Below are positions 37,511-51,800 of a stretch of DNA of 64,000 nt, in pieces. Origin of the DNA: Zea mays (taxonomy: Eukaryota; Streptophyta; Magnoliopsida; Poales; Poaceae); contig NW_023367146.1 in assembly GCF_902167145.1 (NCBI RefSeq), positions 1-64,000 on the forward strand, in the 5' to 3' direction. Position numbers and translations under genes: made by a program. Within the stretch, counting starts at the first letter, position 1; each line of letters begins with the position of its first letter. The notes beneath the pieces are model-generated. The model made no database searches. It had not been told where the DNA came from and saw nothing but the letters and a program-made list of their open reading frames with translations.

Positions 37511-40500
37511 GAAACATATGTGGGGTGAGGTGTATGAGCGTCTGGTCGATGATCAATGGCCACACAACCCCCATTTTTGTCGAAAATAGCCATGAACGAC
37601 CATTTTGAATAATACCGAAGGCTAACACCTACGGATTTTTGACCAAGAAATGGTCTCCACCAGAAATCCAAGAATGTGATCTATGGCAAGGAAACATATG
37701 TGGGGTGAGGTGTATGAGCCTCTGGTCGATGATCAATGGCCACACAACCCCCATTTTGCCGAAAATAACCATGAATGACCATTTTCAATAATACCAAAGG
37801 CTAACACCTACGGATTTTTGGCCAAGAAATGGTCTCCACCAGAAATCCAAGAATGTGATCTATGGCAAGGAAACATATGTGGGGTTAGGTGTACGAGCCT
37901 CTGGTCGATGATCAATGGCCACACAACCCCCATTTTGCCGAAAATAGCCATGAGCGACGATTTTCAAAAATATTAGAGGCTAAGACCTACGGATTTTTGA
38001 CCAAGAAATGGTCTCCACCAGAAATCCAAGAATGTGATCTATGGCAAGGAAACATATGTGGGGTGAGGTGTATGAGCCTCTGGTCGACGATCAATGGCCA
38101 CACAACCCCCATTTTTGCTGAAAATAGCCATGAGCGACCATTTTCAATAATACTAGAGGCTAAGACCTACGGATTTTTGACCAAGAAATGGTCTCCACCA
38201 GAAATCCAAGAATGTGATATACGACAAGGAAACATATGTGGGGTGAGGTGTATGAGCCTCTGGTCGACGATCAATGGCCACACAAACCCCATTTTGCCGA
38301 AAATAGCCATGAATGACCATTTTCAATAATACCGAAGGCTAACACGTACGAGTTTTTAACCAAGAAATGGTCTCCACCAGAAATCCAAGAATGTGATCTA
38401 CGACAAGGAAACATATGTGGGGTGAGGTGTATGAGCCTCTGGTCGACGATCAATGGCCACACAACCCCCATTTTGCCGAAAATAGCCATGAACGACCATT
38501 TTCAATAATACCGAAGGCTAACACCTACGGATTTTTGACCAAGAAATGGTCTCCACCAGAAATCCAAGAATGTGATCTATGGCAAGGAAACATATGTGGG
38601 GTGAGGTGTATGAGCCTCTGGTCGATGATCAATGGCCACACAACCCCCATTTTTGTCGAAAATAGCCATGAACGACCATTTTCAATAATACCGAAGGCTA
38701 ACACCTACGGATTTTTGACCAAGAAATGGTCTCCACCAGAAATCCAAGAATGTGATCTATGGCAAGGAAACATATGTGGGGTGAGGTTTATGAGCCTCTA
38801 GTCGATGATAAATGGACACACAACCCCCATTTTTTATGAAAATAGCCATGAGCGACCTTGAAAATAGCCATGAGCGACCATTTTCAATAATAGTAGAGGC
38901 TAACACCTACGGATTTTAGACCAAGAAATGGTCTCCACCAGAAATCCAAGAATGTGATCTATGGCAAGGAAACATATGTGGGGTGAGGTTTATGAGCCTC
39001 TAGTCGATGATAAATGGCCACACAACCCCCATTTTTGTCGAAAATAGCCATGAATGACCATTTTCAAAAATACCAAAGGCTAACACGTACGGATTTTTGA
39101 CCAAGAAATGGTCTCCACCATAAATCCAAGAATGTGATCTATGGCAAGGAAACATATGTGGGGTGAAGTGTACGAGCCTCTGGTCAATGATCAATGGCCA
39201 CACAACCCCCATTTTGCCGAAAATAGCCATGAACGACCATTTTCAATAATATCGAAGGCTAACACGTACGAGTTTTTAACCAAGAAATGGTCTCCACCAG
39301 AAATCTAAGAATGTGATCTATGGCAAGGAAACATATGTGGGGTGAGGTTTATGAGCCTCTAGTCGATGATAAATGGCCACACAACCCCCATTTTTTATGA
39401 AAATAGCCATGAGCGACCATTTTCAATAATACTAGAGGCTAAGACCTACAGATTTTTGACCAAGAAATGGTCTCCACCAGAAATCCAAGAATGTGATCTA
39501 TGGCAAGGAAACATATGTGGGATGAGGTGTATGAGCCTCTGGTCGACGATCAATAGCCACACAACCCTAATTTTTGTCGAAAATAGCCATGAACGACCAT
39601 TTTCAATGACACTGAAGGCTAACACCTACGGATTTTTGACCAAGAAATGGTCTCCACCATAAATCCAAGAATGTGATCTATGGCAAGGAAACATATGTGT
39701 AGTGAGGTGTATGAGCCTTTGGTCGAAGATCAATGGCCACACAACCCCCATTTTTGTCGAAAATAGCCATGAATGACCATTTTCAAAAATACCCAAGGCT
39801 AACGCGTACGGATTTTTGACCTAGAAATGGTCTCCACCAGAAATCCAGGAATTTGATCTATGGCAAGGAAACATATGTGGGGTGAAGTGTACGAGCCTCT
39901 GGTCGATGATCAATGGCCACACAACCCCCATTTTGCCGAAAATAGCCATGAACGACCATTTTCAATGATACCGAAGGCTAACACGTACGAGTTTTTAACC
40001 AAGAAATGGTCTCCACCAGAAATCCAAGAATGTGATCTATGGCAAGGAAACATATGTGGGGTGAGGTTTATGAGCCTCTAGTCGATGATAAATGGCCACA
40101 CAACCCCCATTTTTGTCGAAAATAGCCATGAGCGACCTTGAAAATAGCCATGAGCGACCATTTTCAATAATACTAGAGGCTAACACCTACGGATTTTAGA
40201 CCAAGAAATGGTCTCCACCAGAAATCCAAGAATGTGATCTATGGCAAGGAAACATATGTGGGGTGAGGTGTATGAGCGTCAGGTCGATGATCAATGGCCA
40301 CACAACCCCCATTTTTGTCGAAAATAGCCATGAACGACCATTTTCAATAATACCGAAGGCTAACACCTACGGATTTTTGACCAAGAAATGGTCTCCACCA
40401 GAAATCCAAGAATGTGATCTATGGCAAGGAAACATATGTGGGGTGAGGTGTATGAGCCTCTGGTCGACGATCAATGGCCACACAACCCTAATTTTTGTCG

Positions 40501-42689
40501 AAAATAGCCATGAACGACCATTTTCAATGACACTGAAGGCTAACACCTACGGATTTTTGACCAAGAAATGGTCTCCACCATAAATCCAAGAATGTGATCT
40601 ATGGCAAGGAAACATATGTGTAGTGAGGTGTATGAGCCTCTGGTCGAAGATCAATGGCCACACAACCCCCATTTTTGTCGAAAATAGCCATGAATGACCA
40701 TTTTCAAAAATACCAAAGGCTAACACCTACTGATTTTTGCCCAAGAAATGGTCTCCACCAGAAATCCAAGAATGTGATCTATGGCAAGGAAACATATGTG
40801 GGGTGAGGTGTATGAGCCTCTGGTCGACGATCAATGGCCACACAACCCTAATTTTTGTCGAAAATAGCCATGAACGACCATTTTCAATGACATTGAAGGC
40901 TAACACCTACGGATTTTTTACCAAGAAATGGTCTCCACCAGAAATCCAAGAATGTGATCTATGGCAAGGAAACATGTGTGGGGTGAGGTGTATGAGCCTC
41001 TGGTCGACGATCAATGGTCACACAACCCCCATTTTGCCGAAAATAGCCATGAATGACCATTTTCAATAATACCAAAGGCTAACACGTACGAGTTTTTATC
41101 CAAGAAATGGTCTCCACCAGAAATCCAAGAATGTGATCTATGGCAAGGAAACATATGTGGGGTGAGGTGTATGAGCCTCTGGTCGATGATCAATGGCCAC
41201 ACAACCCTAATTTTTGTCGAAAATAGCCATGAACGACCATTTTCAATGACACTGAAGGCTAACACCTACGGATTTTTGACCAAGAAATGATCTCCACCAT
41301 AAATCCAAGAATGTGATCTATGGCAAGGAAACATATGTGTAGTGAGGTGTATGAGCCTCTGGTCGAAGATCAATGACCACACAACCCCCATTTTTGTCGA
41401 AAATAGCCATGAACGACCATTTTCAATAATACTGAAGGCTAACACGTACGAGTTTTTAACCAAGAAATGGTCTCCACCAGAAATCCAAGAATGTGATCTA
41501 TGGCAAGGAAACATATGTGGGGTGAGGTGTATGAGCGTCTGGTCGATGATCAATGGCCACACAACCCCCATTTTTGTCGAAAATAGCCATGAACGACCAT
41601 TTTCAATAATACCGAAGGCTAACACCTACGGATTTTTGACCAAGAAATGGTCTCCACCAGAAATCCAAGAATGTGATCTATGGCAAGGAAACATATGTGG
41701 GGTGAGGTGTATGAGCCTCTGGTCGATGATCAATGGCCACACAACCCCCATTTTTGTCGAAAATAGCCATGAATGACCATTTACAATAATACCGAAGGCT
41801 AACACCTACGGATTTTTGACCAAGAAATGGTCTCCACCAGAAATCCAAGAATGTGATCTATGGCAAGGAAACATATGTGGGGTGAGGTGTATGAGCGTCT
41901 GGTCGATGATCAATGGCCACACAACCCCCATTTTGCCGAAAATAGCCATGAATGACCATTTTCAATAATACCAAAGGCTAACACGTACGAGTTTTTAACC
42001 AAGAAATGGTCTCCACCAGAAATCCAAGAATGTGATCTATGGCAAGGAAACATATGTGGGGTGAGGTGTATGAGCCTCTAGTCGATGATAAATGGCCACA
42101 CAACCCCCATTTTTTATGAAAATAGCCATGAGCGACCTTGAAAATAGCCATGAGCGACCATTTTCAATAATACTAGAGGCTAACACCTACGGATTTTAGA
42201 CCAAGAAATGGTCTCCACCAGAAATCCAAGAATGTGACCTATGGCAAGGAAACATATGTGGGGTGAGGTGTATGAGCGTCTGGTCGATGATCAATGGCCA
42301 CACAACCCCCATTTTTGTCGAAAATAGCCATGAACGACCATTTTCAATAATACCGAAGGCTAACACCTACGGATTTTTGACCAAGAAATGGTCTCCACCC
42401 GAAATCCAAGAATGTGATCTATGGCAAGGAAACATATGTGGGGTGAGGTATATGAGCCTCTAGTCGATGATCAATGGCCACACAACCCCCATTTTTGTCG
42501 AAAATAGCCATGAATGACCATTTTCAAAAATACCAAAGGCTAACACGTACGGATTTTTCACCAAGAAATGGTCTCCACCAGAAATCCAAGAATGTGATCT
42601 ATGGCAAGGAAACATATGTGGGGTGAGGTGTACGAGCCTCTGGTCGATGATCAATGGCCACACAACCCCCATTTTGCCGAAAATAGCCA

Positions 42690-45600
42690 TGAATGACCAT
42701 TTTCAATAATACCGAAGGCTAACACGTACGAGTTTTTAACCAAGAAATGGTCTCCACCAGAAATCCAAGAATGTGATCTATGGCAAGGAAACATATGTGG
42801 GGTGAGGTGTATGAGCGTCTGGTCGATGATCAATGGCCACACAACCCCCATTTTTGTCGAAAATAGCCATGAACGACCATTTTCAATAATACCGAAGGCT
42901 AACACCTACGGATTTTTGACCAAGAAATGGTCTCCACCAGAAATCCAAGAATGTGATCTATGGCAAGGAAACATATGTGGGGTGAGGTGTATGAGCCTCT
43001 GGTCGACGATCAATGGCCACACAACCCTAATTTTTGTCGAAAATAGCCATGAACGACCAATTTCAATGACACTGAAGGCTAACACCTACGGATTTTTGAC
43101 CAAGAAATGGTCTCCACCATAAATCCAAGAATGTGATCTATGGCAAGGAAACATATGTGTAGTGAGGTGTATGAGCCTCTGGTCGAAGATCAATGGCCAC
43201 ACAACCCCCATTTTTGTCGAAAATAGCCATGAGCGACCATTTTCAATAATACTAGAGGCTAAGACCTACGGATTTTTGACCAAGAAATGGTCTCCACCAG
43301 AAATCCAAGAATGTGATCTATGGCAAGGAAACATATGTGGGGTGAGGTGTATGAGCCTCTGGTCGATGATCAATGGCCACACAACCCCCATTTTTGTCGA
43401 AAATAGCCATGAATGACCATTTACAATAATACCGAAGGCTAACACCTACGGATTTTTGACCAAGAAATGGTCTCCACCAGAAATCCAAGAATGTGATCTA
43501 TGGCAAGGAAACATATGTGGGGTGAGGTGTATGAGCCTCTGGTCGATGATCAATGGCCACACAACCCCCATTTTGCCGAAAATAGCCATGAATGACCATT
43601 TTCAATAATACCAAAGGCTAACACGTACGAGTTTTTAACCAAGAAATGGTCTCCACCAGAAATCCAAGAATGTGATCTATGGCAAGGAAACATATGTGGG
43701 GTGAGGTGTACGAGCCTCTGGTCGACGATCAATGGCCACAGAACCCCCATTTTTTATGAAAATAGCCATGAGCGACCTTGAAAATAGCCATGAGCGACCA
43801 TTTTCAATAATACTAGAGGCTAACACCTACGGATTTTAGACCAAGAAATGGTCTCCACCAGAAATCCAAGAATGTGATCTATGGCAAGGAAACATATGTG
43901 GGGTGAGGTGTATGAGCCTCTGGTCGATGATCAATGGCCACACAACCCCCATTTTTGTCGAAAATAGCCATGAACGACCATTTTCAATAATACCGAAGGC
44001 TAACACCTACGGATTTTTGACCAAGAAATGGTCTCCACCAGAAATCCAAGAGTGTGATCTATGGCAAGGAAACATATGTGGGGTGAGGTGTATGAGCGTC
44101 TGGTCGATGATCAATGGCCACACAACCCCCATTTTTGTCGAAAATAGCCATGAACGACCTTGAAAATAGACATGAGCGACCATTTTCAATAATACTAGAG
44201 GCTAACACCTACGGATTTTAGACCAAGAAATGGTCTCCACCAGAAATCCAAGAGTGTGATCTATGGCAAGGAAACATATGTGGGGTGAGGTGTATCAGCC
44301 TCTGGTCGATGATAAATGGCCACACAACCCCCATTTTGCCGAAAATAGCCATGAACGACCATTTTCAATAATACCGAAGGCTAACACGTTCGAGTTTTTA
44401 ACCAAGAAATGGTCTCCACCAGAAATCCAAGAATGTGATCTATGGCAAGGAAACATATGTGGGGTGAGGTGTATGAGCCTCTGGTCGATGATCAATGGCC
44501 ACACAACCCCCATTTTTGTCGAAAATAGCCATGAACGACCATTTTCAATAATATCGAAGGCTAACACCTACGGATTTTTGACCAAGAAATGGTCTCCACC
44601 AGAAATCCAAGAATGTGATCTACGACAAGGAAACATATGTGGGGTGAGGTGTATGAGCCTCTGGTCGACGATCAATGGCCACACAACCCCCATTTTGCCA
44701 AAAATAGCCATGAATGACCATTTTCAATAATACCGAAGGCTAACACGTACGAGTTTTTAACCAAGAAATGGTCTCCACCAGAAATCCAAGAATGTGATCT
44801 ATGGCAAGGAAACATATGTGGGGTGAGGTGTATGAGCGTCTGGTCGATGATCAATGGCCACACAACCCCCATTTTTGTCGAAAATAGCCATGAACGACCA
44901 TTTTCAATAATACCGAAGGCTAACACCTACGGATTTTTGACCAAGAAATGGTCTCCACCAGAAATCCAAGAATGTGATCTATGGCAAGGAAACATATGTG
45001 GGGTGAGGTGTATGAGCCTCTGGTCGACGATCAATGGCCACACAACCCTAATTTTTGTCGAAAATAGCCATGAACGACCAATTTCAATGACACTGAAGGC
45101 TAACACCTACGGATTTTTGACCAAGAAATGGTCTCCACCATAAATCCAAGAATGTGATCTATGGCAAGGAAACATATGTGTAGTGAGGTGTATGAGCCTC
45201 TGGTCGAAGATCAATGGCCACACAACCCCCATTTTTGTCGAAAATAGCCATGAGCGACCATTTTCAATAATACTAGAGGCTAAGACCTACGGATTTTTGA
45301 CCAAGAAATGGTCTCCACCAGAAATCCAAGAATGTGATCTATGGCAAGGAAACATATGTGGGGTGAGGTGTATGAGCCTCTGGTCGATGATCAATGGCCA
45401 CACAACCCCCATTTTTGTCGAAAATAGCCATGAATGACCATTTACAATAATACCGAAGGCTAACACCTACGGATTTTTGACCAAGAAATGGTCTCCACCA
45501 GAAATCCAAGAATGTGATCTATGGCAAGGAAACATATGTGGGGTGAGGTGTATGAGCCTCTGGTCGATGATCAATGGCCACACAACCCCCATTTTGCCGA

Positions 45601-48600
45601 AAATAGCCATGAATGACCATTTTCAATAATACCAAAGGCTAACACGTACGAGTTTTTAACCAAGAAATGGTCTCCACCAGAAATCCAAGAATGTGATCTA
45701 TGGCAAGGAAACATATGTGGGGTGAGGTGTACGAGCCTCTGGTCGACGATCAATGGCCACAGAACCCCCATTTTTTATGAAAATAGCCATGAGCGACCTT
45801 GAAAATAGCCATGAGCGACCATTTTCAATAATACTAGAGGCTAACACCTACGGATTTTAGACCAAGAAATGGTCTCCACCAGAAATCCAAGAATGTGATC
45901 TATGGCAAGGAAACATATGTGGGGTGAGGTGTATGAGCCTCTGGTCGATGATCAATGGCCACACAACCCCCATTTTTGTCGAAAATAGCCATGAACGACC
46001 ATTTTCAATAATACCGAAGGCTAACACCTACGGATTTTTGACCAAGAAATGGTCTCCACCAGAAATCCAAGAGTGTGATCTATGGCAAGGAAACATATGT
46101 GGGGTGAGGTGTATGAGCGTCTGGTCGATGATCAATGGCCACACAACCCCCATTTTTGTCGAAAATAGCCATGAACGACCTTGAAAATAGACATGAGCGA
46201 CCATTTTCAATAATACTAGAGGCTAACACCTACGGATTTTAGACCAAGAAATGGTCTCCACCAGAAATCCAAGAGTGTGATCTATGGCAAGGAAACATAT
46301 GTGGGGTGAGGTGTATCAGCCTCTGGTCGATGATAAATGGCCACACAACCCCCATTTTGCCGAAAATAGCCATGAACGACCATTTTCAATAATACCGAAG
46401 GCTAACACGTTCGAGTTTTTAACCAAGAAATGGTCTCCACCAGAAATCCAAGAATGTGATCTATGGCAAGGAAACATATGTGGGGTGAGGTGTATGAGCC
46501 TCTGGTCGATGATCAATGGCCACACAACCCCCATTTTTGTCGAAAATAGCCATGAACGACCATTTTCAATAATATCGAAGGCTAACACCTACGGATTTTT
46601 GACCAAGAAATGGTCTCCACCAGAAATCCAAGAATGTGATCTACGACAAGGAAACATATGTGGGGTGAGGTGTATGAGCCTCTGGTCGACGATCAATGGC
46701 CACACAACCCCCATTTTGCCAAAAATAGCCATGAATGACCATTTTCAATAATACCGAAGGCTAACACGTACGAGTTTTTAACCAAGAAATGGTCTCCACC
46801 AGAAATCCAAGAATGTGATCTATGGCAAGGAAACATATGTGGGGTGAGGTGTATGAGCGTCTGGTCGATGATCAATGGCCACACAACCCCCATTTTTGTC
46901 GAAAATAGCCATGAACGACCATTTTCAATAATACCGAAGGCTAACACCTACGGATTTTTGACCAAGAAATGGTCTCCACCAGAAATCCAAGAATGTGATC
47001 TATGGCAAGGAAACATATGTGGGGTGAGGTGTATGAGCCTCTGGTCGACGATCAATGGCCACACAACCCTAATTTTTGTCGAAAATAGCCATGAACGACC
47101 AATTTCAATGACACTGAAGGCTAACACCTACGGATTTTTGACCAAGAAATGGTCTCCACCATAAATCCAAGAATGTGATCTATGGCAAGGAAACATATGT
47201 GTAGTGAGGTGTATGAGCCTCTGGTCGAAGATCAATGGCCACACAACCCCCATTTTTGTCGAAAATAGCCATGAGCGACCATTTTCAATAATACTAGAGG
47301 CTAAGACCTACGGATTTTTGACCAAGAAATGGTCTCCACCAGAAATCCAAGAATGTGATCTATGGCAAGGAAACATATGTGGGGTGAGGTGTATGAGCCT
47401 CTGGTCGATGATCAATGGCCACACAACCCCCATTTTTGTCGAAAATAGCCATGAATGACCATTTACAATAATACCGAAGGCTAACACCTACGGATTTTTG
47501 ACCAAGAAATGGTCTCCACCAGAAATCCAAGAATGTGATCTATGGCAAGGAAACATATGTGGGGTGAGGTGTATGAGCCTCTGGTCGATGATCAATGGCC
47601 ACACAACCCCCATTTTGCCGAAAATAGCCATGAATGACCATTTTCAATAATACCAAAGGCTAACACGTACGAGTTTTTAACCAAGAAATGGTCTCCACCA
47701 GAAATCCAAGAATGTGATCTATGGCAAGGAAACATATGTGGGGTGAGGTGTACGAGCCTCTGGTCGACGATCAATGGCCACAGAACCCCCATTTTTTATG
47801 AAAATAGCCATGAGCGACCTTGAAAATAGCCATGAGCGACCATTTTCAATAATACTAGAGGCTAACACCTACGGATTTTAGACCAAGAAATGGTCTCCAC
47901 CAGAAATCCAAGAATGTGATCTATGGCAAGGAAACATATGTGGGGTGAGGTGTATGAGCCTCTGGTCGATGATCAATGGCCACACAACCCCCATTTTTGT
48001 CGAAAATAGCCATGAACGACCATTTTCAATAATACCGAAGGCTAACACCTACGGATTTTTGACCAAGAAATGGTCTCCACCAGAAATCCAAGAGTGTGAT
48101 CTATGGCAAGGAAACATATGTGGGGTGAGGTGTATGAGCGTCTGGTCGATGATCAATGGCCACACAACCCCCATTTTTGTCGAAAATAGCCATGAACGAC
48201 CTTGAAAATAGACATGAGCGACCATTTTCAATAATACTAGAGGCTAACACCTACGGATTTTAGACCAAGAAATGGTCTCCACCAGAAATCCAAGAGTGTG
48301 ATCTATGGCAAGGAAACATATGTGGGGTGAGGTGTATCAGCCTCTGGTCGATGATAAATGGCCACACAACCCCCATTTTGCCGAAAATAGCCATGAACGA
48401 CCATTTTCAATAATACCGAAGGCTAACACGTTCGAGTTTTTAACCAAGAAATGGTCTCCACCAGAAATCCAAGAATGTGATCTATGGCAAGGAAACATAT
48501 GTGGGGTGAGGTGTATGAGCCTCTGGTCGATGATCAATGGCCACACAACCCCCATTTTTGTCGAAAATAGCCATGAACGACCATTTTCAATAATATCGAA

Positions 48601-48810
48601 GGCTAACACCTACGGATTTTTGACCAAGAAATGGTCTCCACCAGAAATCCAAGAATGTGATCTACGACAAGGAAACATATGTGGGGTGAGGTGTATGAGC
48701 CTCTGGTCGACGATCAATGGCCACACAACCCCCATTTTGCCAAAAATAGCCATGAATGACCATTTTCAATAATACCGAAGGCTAACACGTACGAGTTTTT
48801 AACCAAGAAA
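42690..48810 (+). repeat. Tandem higher-order repeat, 2021 bp x 3
   Basis: Three consecutive units have an exact 2021-bp offset, so open frames recur at 42802, 44823 and 46844 and at 44263, 46284 and 48305 with identical translations. Unit-specific variants shared by all three include GAAAATAGACATGAGCG, CCAAGAGTGTGATC, GTGTATCAGCC, ACACGTTCGAG and GACCAATTTCAATG. This means very recent amplification or strong homogenisation. The third copy is followed by about 60 bp of a fourth before diverging. Confidence 0.92.
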
Positions 48811-51800
48811 TGGTTTCCACCAGAAATCCAAGAATGTAATCTATGGCAAGGAAACATATGTGGGGTGAGGTTTATGAGCCTCTAGTCGATGATAAATGGC
48901 CACACAACCCCCATTTTTTTATGAAAATAGCCATGAGCGACCTTGAAAATAGCCATGAGCGACCATTTTCAATAATACTAGAGGCTAACACCTACGGATT
49001 TTAGACCAAGAAATGGTCTCCACCAGAAATCCAAAAATGTGATCTATGGCAAGGAAACATATGTGGGGTGAGGTGTATGAGCGTCTGGTCGATGATCAAT
49101 GGCCACACAACCCCCATTTTTGTCGAAAATAGCCATGAACGACCATTTTCAATAATACCGAAGGCTAACACCTATGGATTTTTGACCAAGAAATGGTCTC
49201 CACCAGAAATCCAAGAATGTGATCTATGGCAAGGAAACATATGTGGGGTGAGGTGTATGAGCCTCTAGTCGATGATCAATGGCCACACAACCCCCATTTT
49301 TGTCGAAAATAGCCATGAATGACCATTTTCAAAAATACCAAAGGCTAACACGTACGGATTTTTAACCAAGAAATGGTCTCCACCAGAAATCCAAGAATGT
49401 GATCTATGGCAAGGAAACATATGTGGGGTGAGGTGTACGAGCCTCTGGTCGATGATCAATGGCCACACAACCCCCATTTTGCCGAAAATAGCCATGAGCG
49501 ACCATTTTCAATAATATTAGAGGCTAAGACCTACGGATTTTTGACCAAGAAATGGTCTCCACCAGAAATCCAAGAATGTGATCTATGGCAAGGAAACATA
49601 TGTGGGGTGAGGTGTATGAGCCTCTGGTCGATGATCAATGGCCACACAACCCCCATTTTTGTCGAAAATAGCCATGAACGACCATTTTCAATGACACTGA
49701 AGGCTAACACCTACGGATTTTTGACCAAGAAATGGTCTCCACCATAAATCCAAGAATGTGATCTATGGCAAGGAAACATATGTGTAGTGAGGTGTATGAG
49801 CCTCTGGTCGAAGATCAATGGCCACACAACCCCCATTTTTGTCGAAAATAGCCATGAATGACCATTTTCAAAAATACCAAAGGCTAACACATTTGGATTT
49901 TTGCCCAAGAAATGGTCTCCACCAGAAATCCAAGAATGTGATCTATGGCAAGGAAACATATGTGGGGTGAGGTGTATGAGCCTCTGGTCGACGATCAATG
50001 GCCACACAACCCCCATTTTTGTCGAAAATAGCCATGAACGACCATTTTCAATAATACCAAAGGCTAACACCTATGGATTTTTGACCAAGAAATGGTCTCC
50101 ACCAGAAATCCAAGAATGTGATCTATGGCAAGGAAACATATGTGGGGTGAGGTGTATGAGCCTCTAGTCAATGATCAATGGCCACACAACCCCCATTTTT
50201 GTCGAAAATAGCCATGAACGACCATTTTCAATAATATCGAAGACTAACACCTACGAATTTTTGACCAAGAAATGGTCTCCACCAGAAATCCAAGAATGTG
50301 ATCTACGACAAGGAAACATATGTGGGGTGAGGTGTATGAGCCTCTGGTCGACGATCAATGGCCACACAACCCCCATTTTGCCGAAAATAGCCATGAATGA
50401 CCATTTTCAATAATACCGAAGGCTAACACGTACGAGTTTTTAACCAAGAAATGGTTTCCACCAGAAATCCAAGAATGTAATCTATGGCAAGGAAACATAT
50501 GTGGGGTGAGGTTTATGAGCCTCTAGTCGATGATAAATGGCCACACAACCCCCATTTTTTATGAAAATAGCCATGAGCGACCTTGAAAATAGCCATGAGC
50601 GACCATTTTCAATAATACTAGAGGCTAACACCTACGGATTTTAGACCAAGAAATGGTCTCCACCAGAAATCCAAAAATGTGATCTATGGCAAGGAAACAT
50701 ATGTGGGGTGACGTGTATGAGCGTCTGGTCGATGATCAATGGCCACACAAACCCCATTTTTGTCGAAAATAGCCATGAACGACCATTTTCAATAATACCG
50801 AAGGCTAACACCTACGGATTTTTGACCAAGAAATGGTCTCCACCAGAAATCCAAGAATGTGATCTATGGCAAGGAAACATATGTGGGGTGAGGTCTATGA
50901 GCCTCTAGTCGATGATCAATGGCCACACAACCCCCATTTTTGTCGAAAATAGCCATGAATGACCATTTTCAAAAATACCAAAGGCTAACACGTACGGATT
51001 TTTAACCAAGAAATGGTCTCCACCAGAAATCCAAGAATGTGATCTATGGCAAGGAAACATATGTGGGGTGAGGTGTACGAGCCTCTGGTCGATGATCAAT
51101 GGCCACACAACCCCCATTTTGCCGAAAATAGCCATGAGCGACCATTTTCAATAATATTAGAGGCTAAGACCTACGGATTTTTGACCAAGAAATGGTCTCC
51201 ACCAGAAATCCAAGAATGTGATCTATGGCAAGGAAACATATGTGGGGTGAGGTGTATGAGCCTCTGGTCGATGATCAATGGCCACACAACCCCCATTTTT
51301 GTCGAAAATAGCCATGAACGACCATTTTCAATGACACTGAAGGCTAACACCTACGGATTTTTGACCAAGAAATGGTCTCCACCATAAATCCAAGAATGTG
51401 ATCTATGGCAAGGAAACATATGTGTAGTGAGGTGTATGAGCCTCTGGTCGAAGATCAATGGCCACACAACCCCCATTTTTGTCGAAAATAGCCATGAATG
51501 ACCATTTTCAAAAATACCAAAGGCTAACACATTCGGATTTTTGCCCAAGAAATGGTCTCCACCAGAAATCCAAGAATGTGATCTATGGCAAGGAAACATA
51601 TGTGGGGTGAGGTGTATGAGCCTCTGGTCGACGATCAATGGCCACACAACCCCCCATTTTTGTCGAAAATAGCCATGAACGACCATTTTCAATAATACCG
51701 AAGGCTAACACCTACGGATTTTTGACCAAGAAATGGTCTCCACCAGAAATCCAAGAATGTGATCTATGGCAAGGAAACATATGTGGGGTGAGGTGTATGA

